From Phoronis australis (lineage: Eukaryota; Phoronida; Phoronidae): 64,000 bases of DNA. Position 1 is the stretch's first letter; every line of letters begins with the position of its first letter. Positions 12,501-27,500 of this stretch are shown in pieces. The DNA lies in contig NMRA01000184.1 in the NCBI GenBank assembly GCA_002633005.1, positions 172,328-236,327 of the forward strand. Direction: 5' to 3'. The notes under the pieces are model-generated. The model was given only the letters and a program-made list of their open reading frames with translations. It did not search any database and was not told the origin of the DNA. A program made the translations under genes and the position numbers.

Positions 12501-15500
12501 GTACCAGAATGTGATTTATGTCGTGATTTTAAGCAAGGGAAATGTATTATGAACAAATAACTGTGGTTATGTTTGTATTTCAGGACTGTCTTTTTCCGGT
12601 TACATGTATCCCTAATCATTCGATGTTGTCTTCTTCCTGAAGTATAACTATTAAGTATCAGCTCATAAAAGTATGTATTTTTTGAAACAAAGAGTCAAGG
12701 CAAATCTTTTCATTTATTCACAACACTGTGCCATTGTCGTGGTTACGTGATCATGCATTTTTGGTGAAATATCATTCTTGAAAGGTGCATTGATCAGGGA
12801 AAAGTCCTTTCGCCAGCATTAATATAACCTTCTGTGTTATAACTTTGATAAAAGTGCTCAAAAACGAGTCTGGGATTTTAGTGTTTTTTAATTGCAATAA
12901 TGCCTTCAGTGTTTTGCACTTTCCTTAGAATAATGCAACTCTTAATTTTAAATGAAGCATACAAAAATAATGTACTTTCATAAAAAACCTGAGACTCAGT
13001 TTTCACATTAAGGTATTGTGCTGTCAGAAAATTCAAACTCGGTTACAATTCGTTGACTCTTACACGAAATATCATGTGATGAAGTTTGGATTCATCCTCA
13101 AAGAGCAACCGCTGAAAAACTCAATTTTAAGTCAACAGTGGAACACTCGCCATTTTGTTCTTAACTTACGTATGTCCCAAACTATACTTTATGTTCGTGA
13201 CAGTGGCTGTAATGTATTCCAATTTTCGGTATTTAGTTTAATAACGCTGATTTTATTAACCAAAGAAGTAGTCTTAGGGTATTTTGATACTGAAATTTGA
13301 GTTGTGTTGTCCAATGTCGTTCATGTGATTCACTGTAGGTAGAATTAAATCTAGGTAAACAGGTCGTCTTCGAGTGAGTCAGATTTATCACAAAATAAAT
13401 TGTATGAAACTAAACAGAACTATTTGGCGAGAGTTATGTGAGGAAATATCATAACTTGGGCTTTGCACTAATTTTTATTGAACTCATGGCAAGCTTTCTA
13501 ATTGAGACGATCAAGTGTTCAGTTAGCGAACTTCAGGACTGTTTGACTTCATCTGGAGCGGGGAATCGAGTCTCGCATGCTGTCACTCTTGCAGCAGACA
13601 TATTTTCCTTCACGATTTACTTTTACGTGGTATAATAATGAATAAAATTTTCAAAACTTAGAAAACAATACTATAGACAGCCAATTCAGTCTGCAGAGTG
13701 TGTGGGTTGAGAAACAATAGGACTTTGCATTGTGGGAACATTTTGGCAGGAGGTTTGATTTGATTAACAGTCTGCATGTAAACAAAAACTGTGCAGTGCA
13801 TGTTGGTGACACCTTTTCCAAAAGCAATGTTTTACTCTAGAAAACAAGTATTTGTATGAAATTATGTTTATTTGAAACCATCGCACACTTTGCTGCTTTC
13901 ACAGCCCAATATTTTTAATATAACATTATTTATGAACTAGGGTTGCACATAATGTTAAGCGACATCTTGCGACAGTCCTGACTATGAAGGTCACATTACC
14001 CTCATTGGCCCACCCAGGAACGTATGCACTGGTTCATTTGACTAACTTCTTATGTGTTGCATTTGTGGGAACTTGACATAAAATGCGTAATATCCATGAG
14101 ATTGGTGCCTTTGGCTCCATACGAAAACCTCTGTTATGCATTGTGATGGTAAATGGAATTCTGAATTGGTGGAGCAGCAATATTCCTGACCAGGTTTTAA
14201 CCTGTGCCCTTTGGGTGCACCTGATGATAAAAAGTGTGCCTTTTTCAAGAAGTTGTGGCCAGGTTGAGACTTTGCATAAGTAATGTGGTAACATATGAAA
14301 CACAAACCCAAAGAGCAATCTAAATGATAACAGTCATGTTTACACGACTGGCTGTAAGTTGACTAGAATCTTGCATTTTTGAAGACTGTTGTGTTTTAAA
14401 CGATGCACCCAGAGGGCGTAGCTACAATGTACTTTTTATTTATTTATGCGCTAATGGTGCAATGGCACAGTCCAGGAATCTCTGTGGTGGAATAACTAAT
14501 GTAGATCTGTTGAGAATTTATGGAAAGTTGAACAGTATAGCCAACTGGTGTACATCTTAATTGAATGCATGAGATCTTCAAGTCTCCAGCATTCCAGTTA
14601 ATAATGAAACTCTGTTCTAAAGTTTAAGCATGCAAACTATAATGACTCATTAGTCGGATGTTGAACTCAGGTTGTTTATTCGCCTGTGGGGCATCTTGCT
14701 GACCAGTGGAATGGATACATGGTGCAGTTTAAACAAACAGGATGTAAGCCAGTGTCTAGTGGCTTGTTTTCCTATTTTCGATCTATTGTGATTGGCACTT
14801 GTCACTTCGACTTTCCAAGTGGAAAATACCAGATGTGCACGCCCTCTCTGCGGTCTCTGAATGTCTTGCTTGTCCTAGTTAGTGCTGCCACCAATTAGCA
14901 AAACTGTATACCTGGCGTGCTTTCTTCAAATATAGCAATTTTGTGAATCAGTGCTATTAACTGGGTCAGTTTACACTATTGTTTGCTGATTCTAAATGTT
15001 GAGTGCTGGAACATGCCTGATGTATACCAAAAGCCGCATTTACAGGAGGGAGACCTGACATGGAGCAGCTAACACAACACGGAACAGCTGATCAAGTGCA
15101 AGTGTGTATGTAAACGCGACGATTTTTGACACCATTTTGATAGGTAGAGCAATGTGCACTCGATCAATTGCTCCGGTTTCAACTACACGTCTAAACACAA
15201 CTGGGGCAGGACGGAAAGTGATCGTCTTTCAGTGTGCTTGCGCAATGGCGTATATACGGGTGATCAGCTGGTACTTCATGTGGTTTGGATGTTTGCTATG
15301 GTTTATGCCAGCATGTGCATGCAGACTTCATGTAAGTGACTCATGCTGATTCACCTTGCGATATAATGTCGTGTAAATGTGACCAAATTAATCTGGAGCA
15401 AGTTGCGCCGTGACATCTGACATGGGGACAACTGTCTCTCGTGTAAAAGCCGCTCTAGTATTTGCAGTTCATCTGTACATCATATCAGGATGTCTTCCAT

Positions 15501-18500
15501 CAAGAATAAAAAGTATTTTTCGTCTATTGAAGCAGTAACTTCCATTTTTGATAACAAGTGTTTTAATGTAACGCTCAAGATTAAAGTTTGAATTGACATC
15601 CTTTGATGTAGATTTAATAAACCGTAAGGCCAATATTGTAACACCAAACTAACAGACCTGAAGTTCCCATTATCTTCTTGGATACACTCTGCCTAGATCA
15701 TGTTATGGTGATTAGAATAATGATTGATGCTAGATAGCCTCTTAGAATCTCTTATTACCTCATTATGGTCAGTCCTGTAGTAGGATGGTCATGTTATTGT
15801 CCAGCTGAGCCACACTGGTCAATACTTGACAGTTGATGATGCGTATCTCCTCATACCTTTGATGAAGTGAAACTTGGATATGTGAATTAAGTTGTTTATT
15901 AAAGAATAGTGAAGGAAATGCTTGTACAGTTAGTAAACTTGAAAACATGACTTTTGATTAGTTTTGAGTTGTCAGGTGCATTCCGCTTGCTGCTTAAGTG
16001 CAGGTTGAAATCAATCACTCTGTTGACTAATTGGACTGAAATTTGTTTTGCTATGATAGCACCATTTTCAGCATTCAGTTCGAATTTAGTGAATCCCTTT
16101 GTATGAATGAAAGCAGTCAACTTTCAGAAGTGCTGACCTACTCTATAATTTTTAAGCATTTTTTACTTGCCAAAGGCCTTCATGGCAGCAGATATAAATT
16201 CCTTTCATGATAAGAAAATTTTTAAAACCTATTTATGAGGAATAAGCTGGCCAAGTTTTTATTTTTCTGATAGCTTAACACGAATGCTGTTGCATATCAC
16301 ATTCCTTGTCATTGCTTTTAAACTCCAATAGATGGCAGTATGCTACTGGCTGATTAGGTTTTGTTGTTTTTCTTTGCAGATTTGATGAAGTCACTCAGAG
16401 AATTTGTAATTGACTTCACTGCCAGTCTCACCTGTGCAGAAAATTGATTTTAGGTGCCCATGTTTTCTGTTCTTCATAATACAGTCTCCTTGTTATCTTG
16501 TAAAAGACATGGACTTTTTAATTTATGCTGATACTGTTTTTAACTGACATGCAGTTAGTTGAAGTGATTGCCATCACCTTTCACTCAGACATTGATGTGT
16601 TGCGAAATTGGTAATTATTTTGTACAAAAGAATCCACAAGCTCCAAATGTGCCAGATCAAATAGTAACATAAATTTCATTTTTGCAAAAAAATAGGTTAG
16701 GTGAAATGGTGATGAAAAATTCCACAGTAGTGCCATTCTTTACTGATGATAGTGAAGGTATTTTTGGTAAAAAATCAGAAGCCCTAGCTTCAGCTCTTGA
16801 TGTTTTTGCAAATAACCCGGCCCCTTAACCCATGCTTTTGGTAGAGGCCAGCAAGCATCAACTACTGTGCGACTTGTATTTGGTGCATTGTGGTGAAAAC
16901 TCGTCACTTTAGGACACAATATGTGTGAGAAATAAAATTTAATTTTTTCATTCTTTCAAAAAACATAAATAGCATCGAATTAATTCTATATCACTTTGAA
17001 AGATCTATACTATACACGCCATTTTAAAAGTGAGCCTCTTTTTAGGTTTTAAAAACAATACATTCTGTGCTTAAACACAGTGCAAAGTGTGATTTTTTTT
17101 TGGCGTGCCTTGTTATATTTATGTCTCTAATGCATTATTTTTTTAAACCTAAAAAGAGGCTCACTATAAAAAGGGCGGCTTCCTGAATAAGGTCTGTACT
17201 ACAGCTACCGTCAGACAATGATTCTGAGAATTAGTGGGCATCCATAGCACTATTAGAAGCCTTGTTTGAAAAAGAAAAAAGACCAATTTGGCAATTATTT
17301 TGGTCTGAAATTGGTGAGATTTTATCCTAAATGGTATAGCCTAGGCTCAACTGGGATAAACCACAAGTATGCCCTCCAGGCTAGAGCATTCATTTATTGC
17401 CCAGTTGGTGGTTTGTATCTCTGCTATGTCCTACTATGTGTTGTCACAACCTCAAGTAACCAAGTGTAACTAACCATTGGTCACTTGGCCTGTTCACCAG
17501 ATGTTGTCCATCTGAAAGCATTGTGTAACCTCTGACCTATTGCACAAGCTTTGCCTGTCATGTTGTAATACAGAGTAAATCTGGACATGTACAATGTCAA
17601 TTTGTGTCATCAGAGGTGACATGCTTCATTCAAGACCTGCACTGGTGCAACACAAATAGTTGACTATGTCAGCAGCTGCCCTCAGTCCGCTGTGCTGACT
17701 TAGCAGGAGATTTCAGTGTAGTTCATAAATGGATCAAGTTTTGAGTTTAATATTTGTTCAAGTTGTGAATATTCATTTGAAAATGAGTATTTTTTTCAGA
17801 AAACAATATGGCTGATATAGCAGCAATTTGTTTAGTTTAGGATGCAAAGATTTGATATTTTTGACCATTGCAAGTGATGTGGGAAAGGAAGAAAAACTTC
17901 AGATTATTTTAGTTTACCATGGTAAATAATTGCTATGTGACAATAATATTGAATTGTTTTTAGGGTTATTCATTTCTGACGGATCATAGCTTGGTTCATT
18001 GACTGCGCTCAGTAGTTCAACAAATGGAAATTTTTTAATCTAACTTTTGTCAGCGATTTCTATTTCCTTCACCATGTTTGTCACAAGTCATGAAGAATGA
18101 GGGATAAAATCTTTCTCCCCAATTGCCACTAATCACTAATATGACTGCTTGGAAACACTTTTTGCACAACTTGGACTAAACAGAAGACTAGAAAAAGATG
18201 ACATATTGTTTCTATTAAAAACCATCAGGATTGAAATAACAGCCTTTTACCATTATTTTAATACAAAATTTGTTTTCTTTGAATGTACAGAATTGCAATT
18301 TCTTTATTACAAATGCTTTGAAATTTGAGTGCTAAATTGCCATGGCGATAAATTGGTCAAAAGAACATTAGGAGACAACCATCAACATCATGTTAGATTT
18401 AAGAAAATAATCAGGTTGATGAAAACTGACAAGTTAGTGGTAAGCTCCTCCTCAAAAGTGGCAGTAAATGGATTGAAGTGAAATATTGACTGATCATTTG

Positions 18501-21500
18501 TATACAGTACTAGCCAAAAGTACTACAAAGTGAGCGGAATTCCCTCACGATCATGATGGTTGTGTTGAAGCCGAATTCATCTTCAGAATCGTCTTACTTC
18601 ATGACCAAACCTGTTCGTTTTGCTGTTGACATAGTAAACCCTCATGATACGGGGCAAAATGATGTTTATTATTACTTTCTTTTTTCACTGTGTAGTGCAC
18701 TCTGGTAAAAATCATTTTTAGTCTTTTACACTGATCTGCAATGCCAATATTTGTTAACCCAATCAATAAGGTTTTTATTGAAATATTGTTTTTGCCTGCC
18801 GTACCCATGTCATTATGGGATTATGTATTCGGGCAAATTTATCATCTGCTTGTATTTTGTAAATAGGTATTAGCATTGCACCTGTAAAAATACCGAGAAC
18901 TATCAAGCGCATAAAATATTCTTAATTCCTGCTGTAAGCGTATTGGAATACAAGGGAAGGTGGAATGGGTGCACACCATATCCCACTAGGAGTCTAATGG
19001 GTAGTTTAAATGCAATTAACAGGTAGTGACAGGTAGTACAATTATGTATTGTTAGTGGTTATAAGCTGTTTGTTAGGTGCAGTGATGTTTTAATCTATTT
19101 GACTTCGAGGTAAACTTAAACAGACTGCATTGTGATATTTTTGCCACGAAACATTGCATTCGACTAAATTTTGCAAGATGGAGTATATACCACTGTCAAA
19201 AACTATAGAAAACTTATTTGTGTTAGCAGTGTGAAAAAATCCTGTTTTCCTGCTTTCCTGAAGCAAAAATGTAGTGTGTGTATCTTTTGAATATTGGAAA
19301 CAGCTTGGCGAATCTTTCTTGTCAATGAAGTCAATTTGTCCTGTGACCTGTGCTGTAATGAATACCAGACCATGTGAAATAGGCATGTAGTGGGAGCCTG
19401 GGGTAATCTTATTACTACTGATAACTGATGTTGGGTCACTGTAATTGTAGACTCCTTTGGAAGTCACAAGAGACATATTGTTTGCTAAGCAATTATTCTA
19501 ACATTTTTCTGCCTCCCTGATTTCAAGCAAGATCAACCTTTCCAGCATTGAAAGGACAGAAGCCTGGCTGATAGGTGGTGGGCTGAGGCTGGGGTCAAAC
19601 ACAGTGGGAGGCTGCTTGACTTTATGAACTCTTCTCTCAGATTTGGTTGAACAAATTTCAAGGGATTATGTTTGGTGATAGTTATGTGACCATCCAAACA
19701 ATCAGCTGATGAAACCGAAAATTCATTCTCAAATTATTGCGTAAATAATCTTTTCTGTACTTTTATTGTTTCAAACTGTTGCAAAGTCTGCGCTTTTTGT
19801 ATATTTCTAAAGTTTTTGTAAAGATTATATTTCAAGTAGCAGCCCAGTCTGGTACTAGATATCTTGCAACTTCTGTTTATGCAATAGGCTGGATGCCTGG
19901 TATTTTTGTTTAGAAAATCAGTGCATCTTTTTTCTCTGTGGTCAGCTAAAGGCCAGTGATTATGCTACAGTTCAAAAAAGGACTGGTCATCGTGTGAAAA
20001 TTGCAGTTTTCCCACCAAGTGTTTTTCAGCGTACAAATTTCATCTGTCAATGATTTACAGAGGGTAAAGGTGGTTGACTCCCTACTCGGTCCTTTGAAGT
20101 GTAGCTGATTGTCAGCCTCACTTTTTGTTCCTTTCTTGTTCCTGTTACTTGTGTTTTGGGACTTTTGAACTCGGCAATGGCAAGAATTTGTGTGAAGACG
20201 TGGATGTTGATTCTAGTATTTGTAAGTAGTGAACTTAGCTGTGCTTCTGCAAGATGTATTGATACCAAAATAAACCTCTCCGGAATTTTTGTGAAGAAGT
20301 GCTGGACGTTGATTTTGGAATTGATAAGTACTGTTTCGTTTGCAGTTTTCTACTTTGGTTCTTACCAAAGTAAGTTTCTCTGTAATTAAAATATCACTGT
20401 TTGCAGCGGTAGTCAGATATAAGATGCCCACATTTTGAGAACCAGTTTGATTCCCGTTATTCAGTGGAGAAAACTGGTTCTCAAAATGCAAGCACATCAT
20501 ATCCGACTATTACCCTGTTTGTTTGTCTTCGTGGATGATACCAAATAAAAAGTTTCAACTTCCTGGAACTGTTAATTAAAACTTACATCATAGCTTTATT
20601 TTTCTAGAATGCTGAAGTATGTAACAATGTAGACGAAATTACCGTACTGGAATTATTATACCAGTTTTCATACAGATATCTCCTTGACCAATTCTTTGGA
20701 TGTGGGCAGGTCATAACTGTCCAAGACAATCTTCTATTTATAATAATTTGTTGCAAAATTTTCTCAACAGATTTCATCCATTAAAGCATTTATTACCAAG
20801 ACACGAAAGTTTGATTGTGGCTGTTATCATTGTATCTCAAAAAATTCCATGACTTACGCTGGTTTTCATCAAAAATAAATAAGTTCAGTTATCTGCTATT
20901 TTGTGTCCTGAATTTGTGAAAGGAAGGACCTGTTTTTTATGTCATTGGGTGCAGGTATCGTATGTTCATCTAAACATGTATAAGGTGTAAACAGGGCTAG
21001 TCCAAATAAGCTCACTGTCACCATAAATTAAGAATTGTGGACATAGCAAAAAAGGATCCATATGTTTGGGTAATTAGAGGCTTAAATTCAATTTGTAAAA
21101 AGCACTTGAGTAAACAGTTTAATGCTACAGGTCATTGACTATTAGTTTGGGATAAGGGATAACGAGGTGTTCAGCTTCAGTGAAATGGGATAATGTAGGG
21201 TCCAGTCAGTCAGTATCCTGTAGTTAATAGAGCTATAATTGTGGCAAAAATGTTCTAAGGGACATTAGACTTCAAGATCGTCGTGATTGTTTGGAAGAAA
21301 AAACACAAGTTTGTGTGTTTTTATTCCTTATTAGTTTGTTATGCAGCACATCTCAATCCTATGGAAAATTGGAAACAAGTCCGTACTACTGCTGACTAAA
21401 GTATATTGATGAAAATATGAAAAGAGGAACGCTGATGGGAAAAAAATCTTAATACTACACTTTGCACTGTTTAGCTCAGGCTCATAAATGAAAATGGTAT

Positions 21501-24500
21501 TTCGGGCCTTTGTAATCTTATAAAATTGTCTTGTATTTGACCTTATGGTGATTAAAGTGCGGTTTACACTTACAAAGTTGACACGGATCAGCTGACACAG
21601 AACAAGTTGTTCCAGTGTGTAAACGGACTGACATGGCTCAAATTAACATCGTGGTGACAAATTTTTGCCACCCGTTTGGAAGGTAGAGTAATTTGCGCCC
21701 GAACATCTTGAGCCGTGTCAATTATAAGTCTAAACGCGAAACTGAAGTAAGGCGGAAAGGGTCATCTCTACTGCGCTTGTGTAATGACCTACGTACGGGT
21801 TCTTTGTCTCTGCAGCTCTCGTCACTTGTAAACCTGCGCATGTGCGATCCAGTCTCTCCAGCCTTTAATTTCCATCGTGCCACGGTTATTGAGTTGTGTG
21901 TGTAAACGGTCGCTTGACACGGTCAATTTGCTCCGTGTCAGTTGCACTGGGCCAAAAGTTGATGTCTAAATGGGACTAAGATTCCATTTCCAAGTAAACT
22001 CATTGGCAATGCCTACACACACCATTTTCGAATTCGCAATTTTGTTGTTGGTCAACCCCAGTCATCTGAAACATTTTCTTGAGTCTATTATGGTTACAAT
22101 GTTCTTGCTGGTAATCCTATCATGGCAAGGAATATTATGATAACTGGATTTTATGATACTAGTAAAAGACGTAAATCAATTTTCGTTTTTAATCCAATTA
22201 AACAAGACAAAGTGCGGTTTTAAGTTGCTTTCCCATTAGAGGTGAAACTTTGCTTTTACCGAAGTTTCGGTTAGTGGGAAAGGTTAACTCCAGTAGTTCA
22301 TCTGCAAGTGGAACATCGTTGCAAATAGGATTTAAAAGCGAAGCTTTGGTACTCACCGAAATCTCGGTGTAGTGGGAAAGGTCAAAGAGGCAATGATATA
22401 TGATCGTGCGAAACTCACTAAATGTGTTTCTTGTTATTGTAGCATAGCCGACGTCCTTTCAGTAGACAAACGTAAATGAATATAAGAAAGTATATTTGAT
22501 GAAGAATGACTGATGATTTTCATCAACACTCATAAATGGCAGGAGAGCAGTTCTCAGTTAGCCTCAAACCCTCTACTCAATATTCATTCGAGAGTACGAT
22601 TGATCTGCGTCGTCTGGCATTTTAGCGATAACTTTAATGTCACTGTCTAGTGTGAAAGGTAAGCGAATTTTCAGCTAAGCTTAGGTAAACTGAAGTTCCC
22701 CTGATGGGAAAGCGGCATAAAACATCATCCAATATTCACCGCAAATGTTCGCCCTTTTTGTTCAAGATTCTAAATGTTCGAATTCCTTTACAGGTGCTCT
22801 TAGATAGATGTCATGAAAAAAAGCAATGTCAGATCACAGCCACCACAGCAGTGTTTGGTGCAGACCCCTGCCCGCATACTGGCAAATACCTCACAGTCAA
22901 ATACAAGTGTCGGCCAAGTAAGTTTTTTTATGTTTTAACTACACCTTCTTGGTTTTACGTAAAGTGGTTTTGGTTCTACAGAATATGTTCATCGGTGAAG
23001 AACCTTTGTTTTTTGTGTTTTCAGGACTTTTGGATTTTTATTACCAAAACTTTGTAATTTAGCAACCCCGCTGGTACTGGGTAATTTTTCATTTTGGTGT
23101 CATGCACCTACTGCTCCACCTATTGTGCAACAAAAATGAAAAACAGAGTACTTGGAAATAAGACAAAAATTATTAAGTACTCAGAGAACAATACTATGAA
23201 CATTTATAGTAAAAAATTGTGAGACTGTTAAATTTTTTTCTTATGTGATATTCAGTTCTGTCCAGGACCCTGATAATAGTCAAAAGGTGAAATTTACGAA
23301 TTTTTTTACGAACCCAGTTATTACAAGACATTTTCACTGTGGACCTGCATGGCTCTGATCAAATATTGTTATTTGTTTTAAGATCAATTACCTGACCCCA
23401 AATTTTCCAAAACTGAATTATAGAAAGTTAATTTGAAATTAGAATTTGTATGAAAATAATTTTAAAATGTCCTTGTCATTTCACCCACCTCAGTCTTTGT
23501 GATTTGTTTTTAAGTGTACTGAGGTTTGTTGTGTAATGTGTGATACGGTAAAATCTCGCCAATTTCGGAAAAAAGTAATTACCTAAACTATTCTTTTTCA
23601 TTTTTTAAATTCTAACATTGTTGTGAATGCCCACATTTTTTTCAAAATATTTTCTGATGTTAGTGACGGTACAAAGCTTGAACACAGAAAAAGTATTAAA
23701 AGTTGAGGCTACAAATCTTTTATAAAGAAATGAGAAAATAGATTTTCTTTTTCCTCAGCCGTATAGTTTCCAAAAATTAGTGAGATTTTACCAGAAACCA
23801 CTTTTATAGCATGCTTTGTAATGTTTCTCAAGTTTGTGTCTTATGCCACCTTGAATCAGTTGTTGTTGAATGTTATGTGTATTAAAGGGACACCTGGTGT
23901 CAGAATGTCAAAGTCAGAGTCACTCTCCAGTGGAAGTCTAAACAGCATTTGAATGAATCTTCTTACAATTCTCTTTCATTATTGACAAGTGCAAAACATC
24001 AGATATGAAAAAACGAATAACTGTTGGTTATAAATAGTAAAAAAAAATGATTTTGTTGCAATAGAAGCCATTGCATACTAGTAGGCAATGCAAATTATCT
24101 GAGAGTTACCAGATTTGTGGGTGATAACCTTCTCTTAAAGCCCCATGCAGTGCCATCTTTAAAAACTAGTGTTTTGGTTCATGTTTTGGGGTTGTACCCT
24201 TTATTTTGGATTTTTAATACAGAGAGTTAGCATTCCTCATTATGCATCACGGAACCATGGTGTTCTGATTGATTGATTCAACAGAAAGATTGTCCGTTGC
24301 TAACTTGATTTGTTTCAATTTGAAGTTTGCATTTAACCTATGGTACCTTGTTATAGTACCACCTTGGTATAGTGTAGACCAGACTTCTCTGGAGAGTATT
24401 GAGAGATAATTGAAGACCTTCACAGACTGTACAAATTACTCCTGATTCCTCAGAGTTCTGTTGCCCCTTCTGTTTAAGCTTGCAATTAGGGAAATTACCT

Positions 24501-27500
24501 GCAGGTTTCTGACATGTAACCTGTTCAGATTTTATATAATTCTGCTCTTGAAACTTGTTTATAAATAGATACAGTTCTGTTTTGGTTGTTACATACATGA
24601 CTGACTTGTGTATTTCCTTGCTTGGCTTTGCTCAATATTGCATGGTTAGTTCTGTGTTGGAAAGTGGTTCCAAAGTTCAGAAAGACTGTAGATAGGAATT
24701 TACACAGCTTAAGGTGTAGCAAAAACAGGCGTTAACGTTGATGAAATCTGGTCGCAAGTTCGAATCCCACTGGAACCCACGGCTAGATCCTTGAGTCAAG
24801 TCTCTAGCTCCTCAGTTCAGTTTCAAGTTGTATATGTTGATAGGTGTATATTACCAAATTATGAATGGATTCTGTTGTTAAATGCAATGCCCCCCCCCCA
24901 ACATGCATCAGACCACCTGCACTATAAATTTATCATTCTCTATGTTAGCTACATCAGTTGAAACTGGTCACCTAATAAGTTTACCAAACACTTAGGTCAA
25001 TTACACCACTTGAGTGTTACTAATATGCTCAGGTCATATGGGTGACATATGAAATTGCCAAATCTTGTTTCTACCAACTTCCTGTTTATCAATGTTGATG
25101 ATGGGTGACATTGCCTGGAGTAAAATTTATACTCAAACCAAGGACACAACACTTTCTGTTTTTTGGTTTTCAAGATATGTGGAAGCCTATGGACAGTTCT
25201 GTGCATTTAGATAACTGTCTGCAAAACTATAGAATTTAACTTGGTTTATATTTTTTAAAGCAGAATGCCTGTAGAATTTTTGCATTTGGCTCGATTGTGT
25301 CATGTTACTACTATGTCTTTTTAATAAAATTTACCACACCATGTCTTTTTAGTAAAATTTGCCAAAAAAACGAAAGGTGCAATCATAGTGAGACAATGGT
25401 GATAATTTTTTCTTGTAAAGTTTAAGATGAAATCTCAAAAACGCTGTTTATGATTTTTTTAACTAGATTTAAGATTATGTTTTGTGTAATTTTTACTATT
25501 TTGTAATAAAATTGTTATAAGTTCTCTTTTTGATAGCTCCTCGTCCAAAAGTGGAACATTTTAAAAACATTCCCTAAAAGGATTTTGCAGAATAGTGCAT
25601 AAAGCATTAGTATCTAAGAGTTTCTTTTGAAGCTATTCAGTTATTCAGGTATGATGTTCTGAAATTAGGCCAAGGCTGAATACTTTTCTAGAGTCTTGCA
25701 TTATCTTGAAGAACATCTTTCTCTCTGTTGTTGATTATTCTGTTATTTCCTGTAACTGTCTTCTGACAAGGTGTTTGTACACTGGTTTCTCCTGTATATA
25801 AGCCATTGCTATAAAACACTTGAATGTGGAAAATATTTTTTGTTTATTCTTCCGTCCAGTGCCTTCTACAAAAATTGGCCAAAAATTGGTTGCAGACCGG
25901 TTTCAGCTTACAAAAAATGTTTTCATGGGCTTGCCAAATGGGTTCATAGAAAGGTCTTATTTTCACAATGAGTCTCGAAGTTGGCATCATTCAGACACTG
26001 CGTTGCATAAAAATTATATCCAGGTGATCATCTCATCCTGTTCCTTACTAAGATTACACGTGATTTCTAGGCTTGAGAAGAGTTGTCAGATCCTTAATTG
26101 CTTCAGGCCAGGTCTTGGAGTAAGGTTGCTTGTCAGGCGCCATTAGTTTTAGTCATCAAGCCAGTGTGACCATCATGTGATTTACTGTAACCAATTAAAA
26201 TACAAACAGAGAAAAAGAACACCATGACAGTTGCTTTGGATGAGCAAATATGAAGAAAGTTGATGTAGCTGAACATCAGGATAATGGTTTGTAAGGGATT
26301 TTAACATTTTATGTTTAATTTATTTTTCTAAAAACACCATTGATTTGGATCAAATGTTTGGTAATGACTGCAAATGATGGTGAAATTGCTGTAGGAATCG
26401 TTACATGGAGTTGATGTCAGAGGGGCTTTGGTGAAGCAGAAAATATCTCAAGTCTGTAGTTGCCATGGGAACTAAGATTATACATTAATCTTTGATGGGA
26501 CTTCCATTTATTTATGATATGAACAGATATATATGAAGACATAAGCAGTCAGAGCCTGGTAAAGTTGGACAGGCAACTAGTATTGAATGTGTGTTGTACA
26601 ATGTGAGTGTGTATTATTCTGTTAAATTGAAAGTCTAAAGTAGTAATATGTGAATGTCTGGAAAATTTACATTCCTTCGCTCAGCTGATGGTGTGTAGCC
26701 ATAGGAGTTGTTCAATCCTGCTTGGTTTTAGCTGCAGATTTTAAAAGGTTGGCAAGTATATATATTAGTCGGTGGGCCAGATCTCATAGCGTTCATCCTT
26801 GTGAGTACTTTGGGGGGGCAACCTATTTTTTTTCTATGTGGCTAGATAATATACCTATAAATCAAATTCCAAAAAGTTCCCACGTCTACACTTGCACATT
26901 TTTTTTAAAAAAAGGTGTTTTTGTTGCACAAAATATGATGCACATTCCTGCCACTTGGTGGTGCTTTTCTATTGAATTGAAAAATATATACATTACTGAA
27001 GAAATGTCTATTGTCAATTTGGCAACACCATGTATTTCATCTCCGTGTATTATTTAATTACAAAAACTCACAAGACTTAAATCTCTGTGAGGCTGGCATC
27101 ACTTAAAGTCACACATTGCCGGAAATGTGACATTTTTTAATCTGAAAGTCATGGGTAATTTAGTAAAGACACGGATTATAGCACCCAAGTGAACCATATG
27201 AAATGACCTGACGCAGCATCTGCAGTGATGAACCCCCACATGTTACACCGCAGGTCAAAGTTGGTATACAAACAAAACTGGTTTCATGCTAAAGTGAGAA
27301 TTTCTATGGACATCTATTATGAAGCTAAAGCTGTGGTGTGTTGTGTTTGTTTTTAGCATGTTTTTCTGTGCCAAATGATCCTTCGATCATATCCATGTAT
27401 TAATAGCTACAAGAGGTATAAGGTTGAACAGATAGTCACAGTTGCCTTTAGAGGAAGGATGGGTAGGTTGATGGCCAGTTTTAAAGCAAAGAACTAACAA

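Larger units (their letters stand above)
6958..22793 (+). other. EVA1C: EVA1C intron 2
   Basis: About 15.8 kb. Contains (TG)n at 7326-7348, hAT-like short elements (9039-9196, 11607-11771), one family II MITE (9273-9780), two family I MITEs (15032-15454, 21554-21977), fold-back elements at 17018-17179 and 20409-20512, an element at 22215-22715, and a possible decayed minus-strand coding relic at 10379-11464. Open frames here are no longer than expected by chance, including one of 128 codons at 19090-19476 (minus). Confidence 0.6.

Noticed and set aside
13016-13300. 94-codon frame with a PH-domain-like WNTRHFVL segment
   Set aside because: Similarity covers a handful of residues; no flanking exons and AT-rich surroundings make chance likely.
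19090-19476. 128-codon minus-strand frame
   Set aside because: No recognisable motif; roughly one or two frames of this length are expected by chance in 64 kb of this base composition.
20174-20290. Signal-peptide-like frame (MARICVKTWMLILVF) with a GTAAGT donor inside EVA1C intron 2
   Set aside because: The phase fits only exon 3, which would fuse a leader to half a lectin domain; the area also contains a small internal duplication and looks non-genic.
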